From Streptomyces sp. NBC_01317 (GTDB taxonomy: Bacteria; Actinomycetota; Actinomycetes; Streptomycetales; Streptomycetaceae), in the NCBI RefSeq assembly GCF_035961655.1, contig NZ_CP108393.1, positions 186,001-250,000 of the forward strand: DNA of 64,000 nucleotides, given 5' to 3'. The translations under genes and the position numbers were made by a program. This document shows, piece by piece, positions 25,034 through 32,385 of this stretch. Below the pieces are notes generated by a model that saw only the letters and a list, made by a program, of their open reading frames with translations, was not told the origin of the DNA and did no database searches. Every line of letters starts with the position of its first letter. The stretch's first letter is position 1.

Positions 25034-25900
25034 TCACGGCCCGGCCGGGGTCAGGACCAGCACGGCCGCGTCCGGCGCGTCCGCCGGGAACAGCAGCGAC
25101 ATCCCGTAGCGCGGGCGGGTCCCGTCGCCCTGGACGAGTTCGACCGCACGGGACGTGAACGGGCCCACCGACCGGCAGTCCCACCAGGGGGCCAGGTCCG
25201 GGCGGGCCGCGCGCAGGCGGTCGGTCAGCGCACGGAACCGGCCGTCGTGCGGGCGGGTGTCGGCGCGGGTACGGAGGTGGCGGTAGAGGTCCATGGCCAC
25301 CGACTCCCAGGCGGGCAGCGCCCGTTGGCACGCGGCGTCGCCGACGAGCAGGAGCAGCAGGTTGCCCTCGTGTTGCGCGGACGGGGCGAAATCGGGCCAC
25401 AGCGTGGCGCACGCCGTGTTCGACGCGGTGACGGTCAGTGTGTCGTCGAGCAGGAGGGCCGGACTGTCCCGCCAGCTCTCCAGCATCCTGACGAGGGGGT
25501 GCGCGGACCGGTCGGCGGAATCCGCCGCGCCGGCTTCGGGGGTGGCGGCGGCCGGGACGAATCCCGCCAGGGTCAGGACGTGACGGTGGGCCGCCTCGTC
25601 GAGCCGCAGGGCGCCGGCGACCGCCGAGATCACCTGCCGGGAGGTCTCGACGCGGCCCTGTTCCAGCCAGGTGTACCAGGCGACAGAGACGCCGGAGAGC
25701 GCGGCGACCTCCTCCCGGCGCAGTCCCGGCGTACGGCGCCGGGCGGTGGCGGGCAGGCCGACCTCCGCCGGGGTCAGCCGGTCCCGGTGGGCCCGCAGGA
25801 ATCCGCCCAGCTCCTGCCGGAGCGCGACCGTGCCGCTCCCCGTACCGGTCGTACGGACGGCTTCCGCGCTCTCCGTGCCCGCTCCGGTCGTCGTGGTCAT
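25034..25900 (-). CDS. XRE-family regulator with MmyB-like ligand domain
   Basis: 288 residues. The N-terminal helix-turn-helix (GLRREEVAALSGVSVAWYTW, followed by LEQGR) is the typical signature of the large Streptomyces HTH_31/MmyB family, and the C-terminal part (VTASNTACATLWPDFAP; RALTDRLRAARPDLAPWW) matches the MmyB-like PAS-type ligand-binding domain. It starts 78 bp from a divergent VOC-family gene, which is a plausible target. Such regulators usually repress one neighbouring enzyme; no inducer can be inferred. Confidence 0.85.
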   Translation of the reverse strand: MTTTTGAGTESAEAVRTTGTGSGTVALRQELGGFLRAHRDRLTPAEVGLPATARRRTPGLRREEVAALSGVSVAWYTWLEQGRVETSRQVISAVAGALRLDEAAHRHVLTLAGFVPAAATPEAGAADSADRSAHPLVRMLESWRDSPALLLDDTLTVTASNTACATLWPDFAPSAQHEGNLLLLLVGDAACQRALPAWESVAMDLYRHLRTRADTRPHDGRFRALTDRLRAARPDLAPWWDCRSVGPFTSRAVELVQGDGTRPRYGMSLLFPADAPDAAVLVLTPAGP

Positions 25901-25977
25901 GGCGCCAGCCTATGACTCCCGCTCACCGTACGAACGCCTGTCTGGCTACGCGGCCGTCGCCGCACGAGGCTCTTCCC

Positions 25978-26412
25978 ATGACCGAGAACACGTACCTCCC
26001 GCGCCTGTGGCGCCGTACCAACAACTCCTCCGGGCTCACCGCTCCCCGCGTCTTCGTCCGGGTGTACACCGGGCCGGGAACACTGGAGTCCGTCACCGCC
26101 TTCTACGAAAGGCTTCTCGGTACCGAACGGGACATGTGGTTCACGTTTCCGGAGAAGCGGCTCGCGCTCGCCACGGTCGGTGCCTTTCTCCTCGTCGAGG
26201 GGACGGCCGAGACGCTGGAGCCTTTCCGCGCGACCGACGGCACCCTGCTGGTCGACTCGGCGCACGCCTATCTGGAGCGGCTGACGGCGGAGGGGGCCGA
26301 GATCCTCGACCCGCTGTCGAAGGTGCCGACCGGATCCGGCTTCACCGCCCGCCACCCCGACGGCACGGTCGTCGAGTACGTGGAGCACCGGCCGGACGCG
26401 GACGGGAACTAG
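25978..26412 (+). CDS. VOC/glyoxalase-superfamily protein
   Basis: 144 residues with the VOC fold layout: an N-terminal beta strand [10 protein letters not shown], helix [10 protein letters not shown], strands [14 protein letters not shown], a second half [20 protein letters not shown] and a C-terminal [14 protein letters not shown] containing a likely metal-ligand Glu. ATG 25978 has GAGG upstream. It is divergent from the XRE regulator. It may be a dioxygenase-like, isomerase or antibiotic-binding protein; the metal-ligand set is incomplete by eye. Confidence 0.72.
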   Translation: MTENTYLPRLWRRTNNSSGLTAPRVFVRVYTGPGTLESVTAFYERLLGTERDMWFTFPEKRLALATVGAFLLVEGTAETLEPFRATDGTLLVDSAHAYLERLTAEGAEILDPLSKVPTGSGFTARHPDGTVVEYVEHRPDADGN

Positions 26413-26572
26413 GGCGACGCCGCGAGCCAGACGCCACTTCGCGGACACGCCCAAGCGCCCGCGTACGGGCCCCCGGCCGCTGGGGTGGGAATGCGGCTAC
26501 CCCTCCCGGCGTTGGCATGGACACGAAGTGCGGACCGTCGTGAGGCGGTGCGCCGTACGGAAGGGACAGGCC

Positions 26573-26695
26573 ATGAAAGTCCGCCAGTCACTGCACGCGC
26601 TGAAGGCCAAGCCGGGCGCCCAGGTGGTCCGCCGCCGGGGCCGTGTCTTCGTGATCAACAAGAAGGAACCGCGGTTCAAGGCCCGCCAGGGCTGA
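26573..26695 (+). CDS. rpmJ: 50S ribosomal protein L36, type B (zinc-independent)
   Basis: A 40-residue gene. It begins [19 protein letters not shown] and ends [12 protein letters not shown]. This is the type-B L36 (YkgO-like), which lacks the CxxC-C-H zinc ligands of the normal protein and can replace it when zinc is scarce. A GGAAGGGACAGG ribosome site precedes ATG 26573. Paralogues of this kind in actinomycetes are often repressed by Zur, but I see no AT-rich Zur-box-like palindrome in the 160 bp upstream. It is monocistronic, with its own terminator. Confidence 0.92.
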   Translation: MKVRQSLHALKAKPGAQVVRRRGRVFVINKKEPRFKARQG

Positions 26696-26725
26696 CCGTC
26701 CGCGTGCCACGCACCCACCACGTTC

Positions 26726-26755
26726 TCGGAGGCCCGGCGAAAGCCCGGCCTCCGA
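26726..26755 (+). terminator. Terminator of the L36 gene
   Basis: TCGGAGGCC (26726-26734) pairs with GGCCTCCGA (26747-26755), with additional G-C pairing in the loop, followed by a T-rich stretch (TCGTTACTTTTCT). Confidence 0.75.
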
Positions 26756-26816
26756 TCGTTACTTTTCTGTGGGATGCTGAAGTTTCAGGCTTTTCCCTTC
26801 TTCCCCCAGAGGCACT

Positions 26817-27134
26817 ATGCGCTGCGTCATCGCCCGCTTCCCCTTCGAGCTGGTCAAGAGCGAGGTGCAGCAGTCGATGAAGGGCATCAAGCCCGAGCCC
26901 ATCACGGGTGAGTCCGTGGTCATCGGCCGCCGGGTCTTCCCCGTGAAGCAGGTGGGTGAGGTGATCACCCGCCAGGACCGCCGCGACTTCACGTCCTTCG
27001 AGGTCACCAGGGCGCTGACGCGTCTCGGTTTCACCTGCAACCCGGTGGCGCCCGAGCCCGTGGCCGCCCCGGCGCCGGTGCTCTCCCCGCTGGAGTCGGC
27101 GTCCGCCATGCTCGGGACTCCCGTACAGAATTGA
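26817..27134 (+). CDS. SCO5918-family conserved hypothetical protein
   Basis: 105 residues, small and soluble. MRCVIARFPFELVKSEV and GESVVIGRRVFPVKQVGEVI are followed by a helical stretch (RRDFTSFEVTRALTRLGF) and a Pro/Ala-rich tail. It resembles the SCO5918 family of Streptomyces, which sits beside the DEAD-box helicase and cold-shock gene, as it does here. GAGGCACT precedes ATG 26817. The conserved neighbourhood suggests a role linked to cold shock or RNA metabolism, but no function is established. Confidence 0.75.
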   Translation: MRCVIARFPFELVKSEVQQSMKGIKPEPITGESVVIGRRVFPVKQVGEVITRQDRRDFTSFEVTRALTRLGFTCNPVAPEPVAAPAPVLSPLESASAMLGTPVQN

Positions 27135-27140
27135 TTGATC

Positions 27141-27188
27141 GGTCGTGACCGGGCCGGAGGGCGCACGCCCTCCGTACGGGTCACGACC
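27141..27188. terminator. Long hairpin terminator after the SCO5918-like gene
   Basis: Outer arms GGTCGTGACC/GGTCACGACC (10 bp) and inner arms GGAGGGCG/CGCCCTCC (8 bp) stack around a short internal loop. Confidence 0.75.
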
Positions 27189-27212
27189 TGCCGTGGGGCG
27201 CCTCGCGCGTAG

Positions 27213-27218
27213 TACAGT
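27213..27218 (+). promoter_or_regulatory. -10 element TACAGT of a probably leaderless gene
   Basis: TACAGT ends 8 bp before ATG 27227 and no ribosome site is present, so transcription likely starts at or within two bases of the ATG. The -35 region (TGCCGT at 27189-27194) is weak. Confidence 0.5.
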
Positions 27219-27226
27219 CAGCGCCC

Positions 27227-27601
27227 ATGTCGAAGCCTGATCATCTGCTTGTTGACATCGCCTCAGCGGTGGAGTCCGAGCAAAGCAATCAGATGTCCCT
27301 CACCGTGGTCGTCCAGGGCGCTGTCATCACCGGGCGTCTGGCCCCCGAAGCCGTCTGGCGCGAGCGGGTCGCGGAGGTGCTGCGGGACTCCGAGCGCCTG
27401 GGCCCGTTCGCCGCCGTCTTCGGGTCCGCGAGCAGTGCGGCCGTCCTGCGGCCCGGCGAGCCCCCCACGCATCTGCACTTCCACGTCGCGCGGATCCTCC
27501 AGGGGAGCGTGGGCATCCCGGAGACCGGTGGGATGTACCGCATCGCCGTCAAGGACGTCAGCGCCTGGACGGTGGGCGACTTCAGCTACTCGGACCACTG
27601 A
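27227..27601 (+). CDS. Conserved hypothetical protein (SCO5919-like position)
   Basis: 124 residues. N-terminal SKPDHLLVDIASAVESEQ leads into beta-rich sequence (MSLTVVVQGAVITGRLAPE), a helix, then PTHLHFHVARILQGS and a final IAVKDVSAWTVGDFSYSD. The pattern of an N-terminal helix and a small beta-barrel distantly resembles gas-vesicle accessory GvpU-like proteins, a weak guess. It lies between the SCO5918-like gene and the convergent helicase. The start has no Shine-Dalgarno sequence, and a -10 lies 8 bp upstream, so the mRNA is likely leaderless. Confidence 0.6.
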   Translation: MSKPDHLLVDIASAVESEQSNQMSLTVVVQGAVITGRLAPEAVWRERVAEVLRDSERLGPFAAVFGSASSAAVLRPGEPPTHLHFHVARILQGSVGIPETGGMYRIAVKDVSAWTVGDFSYSDH

Positions 27602-27634
27602 CCGTCCCCCTCCCCCGCACGAACCCCGACGACA

Positions 27635-27680
27635 ACACACCGAGGCCCCGGTACCAGCAGGTACCGGGGCCTCGGTGTGT
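27635..27680. terminator. 21-bp perfect bidirectional terminator
   Basis: A perfect 21-bp inverted repeat (27635-27655 with 27660-27680) with a 4-nt loop AGCA separates the convergent genes ending at 27601 and 27708. It is the longest perfect stem I found in the window. Confidence 0.92.
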
Positions 27681-27707
27681 GTACGGGCACGCCGTACGTC
27701 CCAGGCC

Positions 27708-29297
27708 TTACGCGGCGTTGCTGCGCGGGGCGGCCGACACGGCGGACGCCGCCGACGCCGGGCGCGGGGCGCCGCCGGTCCGGGTGCGGGACGAGGCGCC
27801 CGAGCGGTGACCCTGGCCGCCGGTACGACCGCGACCGCGGCCCGCCGACGTACCACGCTTGCGCTCGGAGACGGGGGCGGTGATGACGACGGGGACGCCG
27901 GACGGGGCCTGGGCGCCGGTGATACGGCTCAGTTCGGCCTCGCCGGAGCGGACCTGGGTGATCTGCGGGGTGATGCCGGCGTCGGCCATCAGGCGGGTCA
28001 TCTCACGGCGCTGGTTCGGCAGGACCAGGGTGACGACACTGCCGGACTCACCGGCGCGGGCGGTACGGCCGCCGCGGTGCAGGTAGTCCTTGTGGTCGCT
28101 GGGCGGGTCCACGTTGACGACGAGGTCGAGGTCGTCGACGTGGATGCCACGGGCGGCGACGTTGGTGGCCACCAGCACGGTGACATGGCCGGTCTTGAAC
28201 TGGGCGAGCGTACGGGTGCGCTGCGGCTGGGACTTGCCGCCGTGCAGCGCGGCGGCGCGCACCCCGCTGTTGAGCAGGTGCTCGGTGAGCCGGTCGACGG
28301 CGTGCTTGGTGTCCAGGAACATCAGCACCCGGCCCTCACGGGCCGCGATCTCGGTGGTGGTGGCGTACTTGTCGGCGCCGTGGACGTGGAAGACGTGGTG
28401 TTCCATCGTGGTGACCGTACCGACCGAGGCGTCGACCGAGTGGACGACCGGGTCGTGCAGGTAGCGGCGCACCAGCAGGTCGACGTTGCGGTCGAGGGTC
28501 GCCGAGAACAGCATCCGCTGCCCGTCGGGCCGCACCTGGTCGAGCAGTGCGGTGACCTGGGGCATGAAGCCCATGTCGGTCATCTGGTCGGCCTCGTCGA
28601 GGACGGTGACGGCGACCCGGTCCAGGCGGCAGTCGCCGCGGTCGATGAGGTCCTTGAGGCGGCCCGGGGTGGCGACGACGATCTCGGCGCCGCCGCGCAG
28701 CGCGCCGGCCTGGCGGCCGATCGACATGCCGCCGACGACCGTGGCCAGGCGCAGGCGCAGCGACCGGGCGTAGGGGGTGAGCGCGTCGGTGACCTGCTGG
28801 GCCAGCTCGCGGGTGGGGACCAGGACCAGGGCGAGCGGCTGCTTCGCCTCGGCGCGCTGTCCCGCGGTGCGGACGAGCATGGCCAGGCCGAAGGCGAGGG
28901 TCTTGCCGGAGCCGGTGCGGCCGCGGCCCAGGACGTCCCGGCCGGCCAGCGAGTTCGGCAGCGTGGCGGCCTGGATGGGGAAGGGCTCGTTCATGCCGAG
29001 GCTGGTGAGCATGTCCGTCAGCGCGGACGGCATGTCCAGCTCCGCGAAGCTCGTCACGGCCGGCAGCGCGGGGGTGAGGGTCACCGGCAGGGCGAATTCG
29101 CCCTGGACGGCGGAGGGGCGGCGCCCGTAGGAGCCACCGGAGCCGCCGTTGCGGCTCGAACCGCCGGAGCGGCCGGGGGCACCCGAACGGGTAGGTGCGG
29201 CACCGGAGCGGAAGCGGCCGGCGCCGTTGCCGGTGGAGCCGGAGCCGCCGCCCGTACGGGTACGGGAGTAGCGGTCGTTCGTGCGTGTGCGGTTCAT
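27708..29297 (-). CDS. DEAD-box ATP-dependent RNA helicase
   Basis: 529 residues. An Arg/Gly/Ser-rich N-terminus (about 85 residues) and a similar C-terminal tail flank a complete DEAD-box core: Q motif (FPIQAATLP), Walker A GRTGSGKT, PTRELA, TPGRL, VLDEADQM, LFSATL, VLVATNVAARG and HRGGRTARAGESG. It unwinds structured RNA, probably during cold adaptation, judging by the adjacent cold-shock gene. The RG-rich tails are typical of cold-shock helicases and may bind RNA. ATG 29297 has AAAGG 8 nt upstream, right after a hairpin that partly covers it. Confidence 0.93.
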   Translation of the reverse strand: MNRTRTNDRYSRTRTGGGSGSTGNGAGRFRSGAAPTRSGAPGRSGGSSRNGGSGGSYGRRPSAVQGEFALPVTLTPALPAVTSFAELDMPSALTDMLTSLGMNEPFPIQAATLPNSLAGRDVLGRGRTGSGKTLAFGLAMLVRTAGQRAEAKQPLALVLVPTRELAQQVTDALTPYARSLRLRLATVVGGMSIGRQAGALRGGAEIVVATPGRLKDLIDRGDCRLDRVAVTVLDEADQMTDMGFMPQVTALLDQVRPDGQRMLFSATLDRNVDLLVRRYLHDPVVHSVDASVGTVTTMEHHVFHVHGADKYATTTEIAAREGRVLMFLDTKHAVDRLTEHLLNSGVRAAALHGGKSQPQRTRTLAQFKTGHVTVLVATNVAARGIHVDDLDLVVNVDPPSDHKDYLHRGGRTARAGESGSVVTLVLPNQRREMTRLMADAGITPQITQVRSGEAELSRITGAQAPSGVPVVITAPVSERKRGTSAGRGRGRTGGQGHRSGASSRTRTGGAPRPASAASAVSAAPRSNAA

Positions 29298-29307
29298 ATC
29301 CGAACCT

Positions 29308-29332
29308 TTCTCGATGCGGCACGTATCGAGAA
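29308..29332 (-). promoter_or_regulatory. Leader hairpin touching the helicase ribosome site
   Basis: TTCTCGAT and ATCGAGAA form an 8-bp perfect stem with a 9-nt loop in the mRNA leader. The right arm ends in GAGAA, directly continuous with AGG of the ribosome site, so folding would partly hide it. Confidence 0.5.
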
Positions 29333-29490
29333 TTCTTGGCAGGGGTGACCGCACAGAGAATCGCAAGAACGAGCCGGAATTTCGTTGAACGGAGCCACGC
29401 CGGGGCGAAAAGGGCCTGAGCCGGCGTATTTGGTCTCTCGTCGCCCGACGCGGCCGTTACGGCGGTCCGGGCGGGTCCTGCAAAAAGCAA

Positions 29491-29530
29491 CGAGCTGGGG
29501 TCCGCATCCCAAGGAGCGGACCCCAGCTTG
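29491..29530 (-). terminator. Terminator of the cold-shock gene
   Basis: AGCTGGGGTCCGC (29493-29505) pairs perfectly with GCGGACCCCAGCT (29516-29528), extendable at the ends by a G-T and a C-G pair. It lies 16 bp past the cold-shock stop. The helicase gene therefore needs its own promoter in the 29298-29490 interval. Confidence 0.8.
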
Positions 29531-29545
29531 TCATGCGCCTAAGCG

Positions 29546-29749
29546 TCAGGCGGGAACGATGTTCTCCGCCTGCGGGCCCTTCTGGCCCTGCGTGACGTCG
29601 AAGTTCACCTTCTGGCCCTCCTGGAGCTCGCGGAAGCCCTGGGCGGCGATGTTCGAGTAGTGGGCGAAGACGTCAGCGCCGCCACCGTCCTGCTCGATGA
29701 AGCCGAAACCCTTTTCCGCGTTGAACCACTTGACGGTACCACTGGCCAT
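29546..29749 (-). CDS. Cold-shock domain protein
   Basis: 67 residues, a complete single cold-shock domain: [17 protein letters not shown] carries RNP1 (KGFGFI), and DVFAHYSNI is RNP2. It binds single-stranded nucleic acid and acts as an RNA chaperone. AAGGAG lies 7 nt before ATG 29749; the upstream in-frame ATG at 29797 lacks a site. A leader of about 165 nt precedes it, with hairpins, as expected for a cold-shock mRNA. Confidence 0.96.
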   Translation of the reverse strand: MASGTVKWFNAEKGFGFIEQDGGGADVFAHYSNIAAQGFRELQEGQKVNFDVTQGQKGPQAENIVPA

Positions 29750-30164
29750 TTTGATCTCCTTCGGGGCAATGTGCCCGGAGGTCCGCACTGTGCGCACCCC
29801 ACGTCGCCGCGATGATTACCCCGTCCGGAAGAAATCCGGAAATACAAAAGTGCACCTACCGGCACATAAAGCCGGGAAGAGCACTTGAAGTCTTTGGGAA
29901 CCACAACTGCAACTGAGATCAACAGTAGCACGGTGCATGTGGACGAGCACGGCAGGTGTTATCACTCCGCCTGCCGTGCCATAAATACTGACCGCGCATC
30001 GACGCTATTTCTGTACTCGCCGCCATAGATATCGCACGGATCCCGGCCGGCCCTTCGTACACGGATTTCCTGGTGTCGCCGCCGGGTGCGGCCGCCGTGG
30101 CGCACGTACGGTGGCCGCGACGATTGACGGGTCCTTCCGCCGGTTCCGGTCCTGGGGTGGCGCC
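29750..30164. promoter_or_regulatory. Divergent regulatory region with a long cold-shock leader
   Basis: This 415-bp gap holds no gene. On the minus strand a TACTGT -10 at 29927-29922 would give a leader of about 165 nt for the cold-shock gene. Within it, TCCGGA-N5-TCCGGA (29824-29840) forms a 6-bp stem. Upstream, a perfect 10-bp inverted repeat (GCACGGCAGG at 29947-29956, CCTGCCGTGC at 29970-29979) with a 13-nt spacer could be an operator or terminator. No clear promoter for the + strand gene is visible. Confidence 0.5.
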
Positions 30165-30806
30165 ATGTGCTGGAGTGCGACGGCCAATCTCGTGGCGGGC
30201 GCCGCGATCGCCTCGGTCGGCGTGGCGTGTGTGGCGCGCGTGCGCCGGGCCCGCGATCTGCCGCTCGCCGCGCTGCCGCTGCTCCTGGGCGCCCACCAGA
30301 TCACCGAGGCCGTCGTGTGGGACGGCGGCGGGGGCACCGGGGCCGCCACGCTCGCCTGGGCGGTGGTGGCGCTGCCGCTCCTGGCGGTGTGGGTGCCCCT
30401 GGGCGTCCTGCTGGCCGCCCAGGGGCACGCCAGGCGCCGGCTGGTGGTGCCCGCCGTGCTCGGGCTCGCCGTCGCCGGTGTCCTCGCCTTCCAGCTGTCC
30501 GCGGGGACCGTACGGGCGGAGGTGCGCGGTCACACCGTCGGGTACGTCCTCGACCTTCCGGACGCGCCCGTGGTCGTGGCGGGCTATCTGCTCGCCACGC
30601 TCGGGGCCCTGCTCCTCGCCGGCGATCCCCTGCTCCGGCTGCTCGGCGGGACGGTCGCGGCCGGGGCGGTCGTGTGCGCCCTGCTGTGGCGGCTGGAGTT
30701 CGTCTCCACCTGGTGTGCGGTCGCCGCGGTGGCGTCGGTCATGCTCCTCGGCTGGGTGGGGCGTACGGTCGGGGAGTTCACGCCCCACGACGCCGGAACA
30801 CACTGA
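30165..30806 (+). CDS. DUF6629-like polytopic membrane protein
   Basis: 213 residues, mostly hydrophobic, about seven membrane helices. The start MCWSATANLVAGAAIASVGV and the following LPLAALPLLLGAHQITEAVV match a family I know as DUF6629, widespread in Streptomyces. Conserved MCWS, HQ and a late EFVSTWC could be functional, but no activity is known. ATG 30165 is internal to a longer frame (from 30111), chosen because family members start MCWS. No co-transcribed partner is evident. Confidence 0.7.
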   Translation: MCWSATANLVAGAAIASVGVACVARVRRARDLPLAALPLLLGAHQITEAVVWDGGGGTGAATLAWAVVALPLLAVWVPLGVLLAAQGHARRRLVVPAVLGLAVAGVLAFQLSAGTVRAEVRGHTVGYVLDLPDAPVVVAGYLLATLGALLLAGDPLLRLLGGTVAAGAVVCALLWRLEFVSTWCAVAAVASVMLLGWVGRTVGEFTPHDAGTH

Positions 30807-30987
30807 ACTCCCTTACCAGGGGCCCCTGCAGAGGCGGACACGGTCACCGGCGGGGCGGGCTCGGGCCGTTCGGATCCCGGTCCGGGGTGTCAAGGATTAC
30901 TCAATACACAACAACACACCTTAGGCTGCGGTACAGAGGTCACCCTCGTGGGACAACAGCGGTGGCCCGGAACGGAAGGCAGCCACC

Positions 30988-31668
30988 ATGACCACCACAT
31001 CCGGAGCGCCCGGGAACCCCGGCAGCATCGACGCGACGACCGCGCTGTTGCAGGCCGAACTCCCGCGGCTGGAAGAGCACCAGCAGACACTGGAGAAGGA
31101 TCTCGCCGCGGTCACCGAGCGGCTCGAGTCCGTGCGCGCCGCGCTGAGCGCGCTGCGGGCCCTGTCCCTCGCGCCCGAGCTCCAGGAGGCCGAGCAGGCC
31201 GCGGCGGCGGCCGTGCCGGCGCCGGTCGCGGAGGCCGCCGCGCCGGTGGCACAGGACACCACCGACGTGACGGTCGGGACGGCCGCCCCGGCGGGTCGCA
31301 AGGCGGCCTCCGGCATCAAGCGGAAGCTGCCCGCGGCGGGGCCCAAGAAGCAGGGCCAGACCCGGCCGCCGGCCAAGAAGAACACCGCCTCGAAGCGCGT
31401 GAAGGCGGCGAAGCCCGCCAAGGCCGCGCCCGTCGAGCAGTCGGCGGACGACACGTCCGAGTCGGCCGGCGGCCTCACGGAGCAGGTCATCCAGATCCTG
31501 GCCGACGCGGGCGACTCACCGGTGCGGGCGCGCGACGTGGCGGCGAAGCTGGGCCGCGACGACAGCCCCGGCAGCATCAACGCCGTTCGCAGCACGCTCG
31601 ACCGGCTGGTGGCCACCTCCCGCGCCCACCGCGCGGGCCGGGGCCTCTACCAGTCGCCGGGCAACTGA
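30988..31668 (+). CDS. Coiled-coil / Lys-Ala-rich / winged-helix protein
   Basis: 226 residues in three parts. Residues 25-75 form a coiled coil (ELPRLEEHQQTLEKDLAAV and onward). Residues 105-150 are a Lys/Ala/Pro-rich, histone-H1-like linker (KAASGIKRKLPAAGPKK; RVKAAKPAKAAP). Residues 160-226 form a winged helix (LTEQVIQILADAGDSPVRA; NAVRSTLDRLVATSRA). This suggests a dimeric DNA-binding protein, perhaps nucleoid-associated or a regulator. GGAAGG lies upstream of ATG 30988. No target or partner gene is obvious. Confidence 0.7.
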   Translation: MTTTSGAPGNPGSIDATTALLQAELPRLEEHQQTLEKDLAAVTERLESVRAALSALRALSLAPELQEAEQAAAAAVPAPVAEAAAPVAQDTTDVTVGTAAPAGRKAASGIKRKLPAAGPKKQGQTRPPAKKNTASKRVKAAKPAKAAPVEQSADDTSESAGGLTEQVIQILADAGDSPVRARDVAAKLGRDDSPGSINAVRSTLDRLVATSRAHRAGRGLYQSPGN

Positions 31669-31819
31669 CCGGGGCGCCCGGCGGGCGCAGGGTGGGGCAG
31701 AACGCGTTTCCGTCCTGATTTCGCAACAGGCCGTGTCCGGCCGGGACAAGATGCGTAATGTCTGGCACCTCGCGCCCGCCTCGTCGTGCGGCGCCCCACC
31801 CGGAACAGGACGTTCTGCC

Positions 31820-32269
31820 ATGCCCCGTACCCGCATAGCCGTCACCGCCGCCGCCACCGCGGCCGCCACCTTGTTCATGTTCCCCGGCCAGGCCCAGGCC
31901 GCCGGATCCGTGCACCTCACGAAGATCTGGTACAACTCCCCGGGTTCGGACAGCCGTTCCAACGCCAGCCTCAACGGCGAGTGGGTCCAGATCAAGAACA
32001 CCACCACCAAGTCGGTGAGCCTCAAGGGCTGGACGCTCACCGACGCCTCCAAGCACGCCTATACGTTCGGTACGTTCACGCTCAAGGCCGGTAAGACCGT
32101 CACGGTGAAGACCGGCAAGGGCACGAACACCGCCGCGACGGTGTTCCAGAAGCGCGGCGCCTACGTCTGGAACAACGACAAGGACACCGCGACCCTGCGG
32201 CGCGCCACCAAGGCCGTTCAGGACACGTGTGCGTACAACGCCCCGAAATCCTCCTCCAAGGCCTGCTGA
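31820..32269 (+). CDS. Secreted lamin-tail-domain protein
   Basis: 149 residues: signal peptide MPRTRIAVTAAATAAATLFM with cleavage after QAQA, then one immunoglobulin-like lamin tail domain (VHLTKIWYNSPGSDSRSNAS; LNGEWVQIKNTTTKSVSLKG; FTLKAGKTVTVKTGKG), ending with a Cys pair that may form a disulfide. Bacterial LTD proteins are exported and thought to bind surface or nucleic-acid-like ligands. ATG 31820 follows AGGAC. It stands alone, about 115 bp before the biosynthetic-type operon, which it is unlikely to belong to. Confidence 0.85.
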   Translation: MPRTRIAVTAAATAAATLFMFPGQAQAAGSVHLTKIWYNSPGSDSRSNASLNGEWVQIKNTTTKSVSLKGWTLTDASKHAYTFGTFTLKAGKTVTVKTGKGTNTAATVFQKRGAYVWNNDKDTATLRRATKAVQDTCAYNAPKSSSKAC

Positions 32270-32373
32270 GCCGTAACCGGCCCTCCTCCAACTCGCGCCG
32301 CCCCGCCGGGAACTCGACGGCGGTGGCAGCCGACCACTGAAGGAGAAGGTGAGCCGGAAGGGCCGTGAGGTCC

Positions 32374-32382
32374 AGGAGGAGG
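32374..32382 (+). promoter_or_regulatory. Ribosome binding site setting the methyltransferase start
   Basis: AGGAGGAGG lies 3-6 nt before tandem GTG codons at 32386 and 32389. This argues against the in-frame GTG at 32365 as the start. Confidence 0.55.
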
Positions 32383-32385
32383 GCC

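Noticed and set aside
29919..30803. 294-residue minus-strand frame opposite the DUF6629-like gene
   Set aside because: Gly/Arg/His-rich shadow product; the plus-strand membrane protein has clear hydrophobic periodicity and a family-like start.
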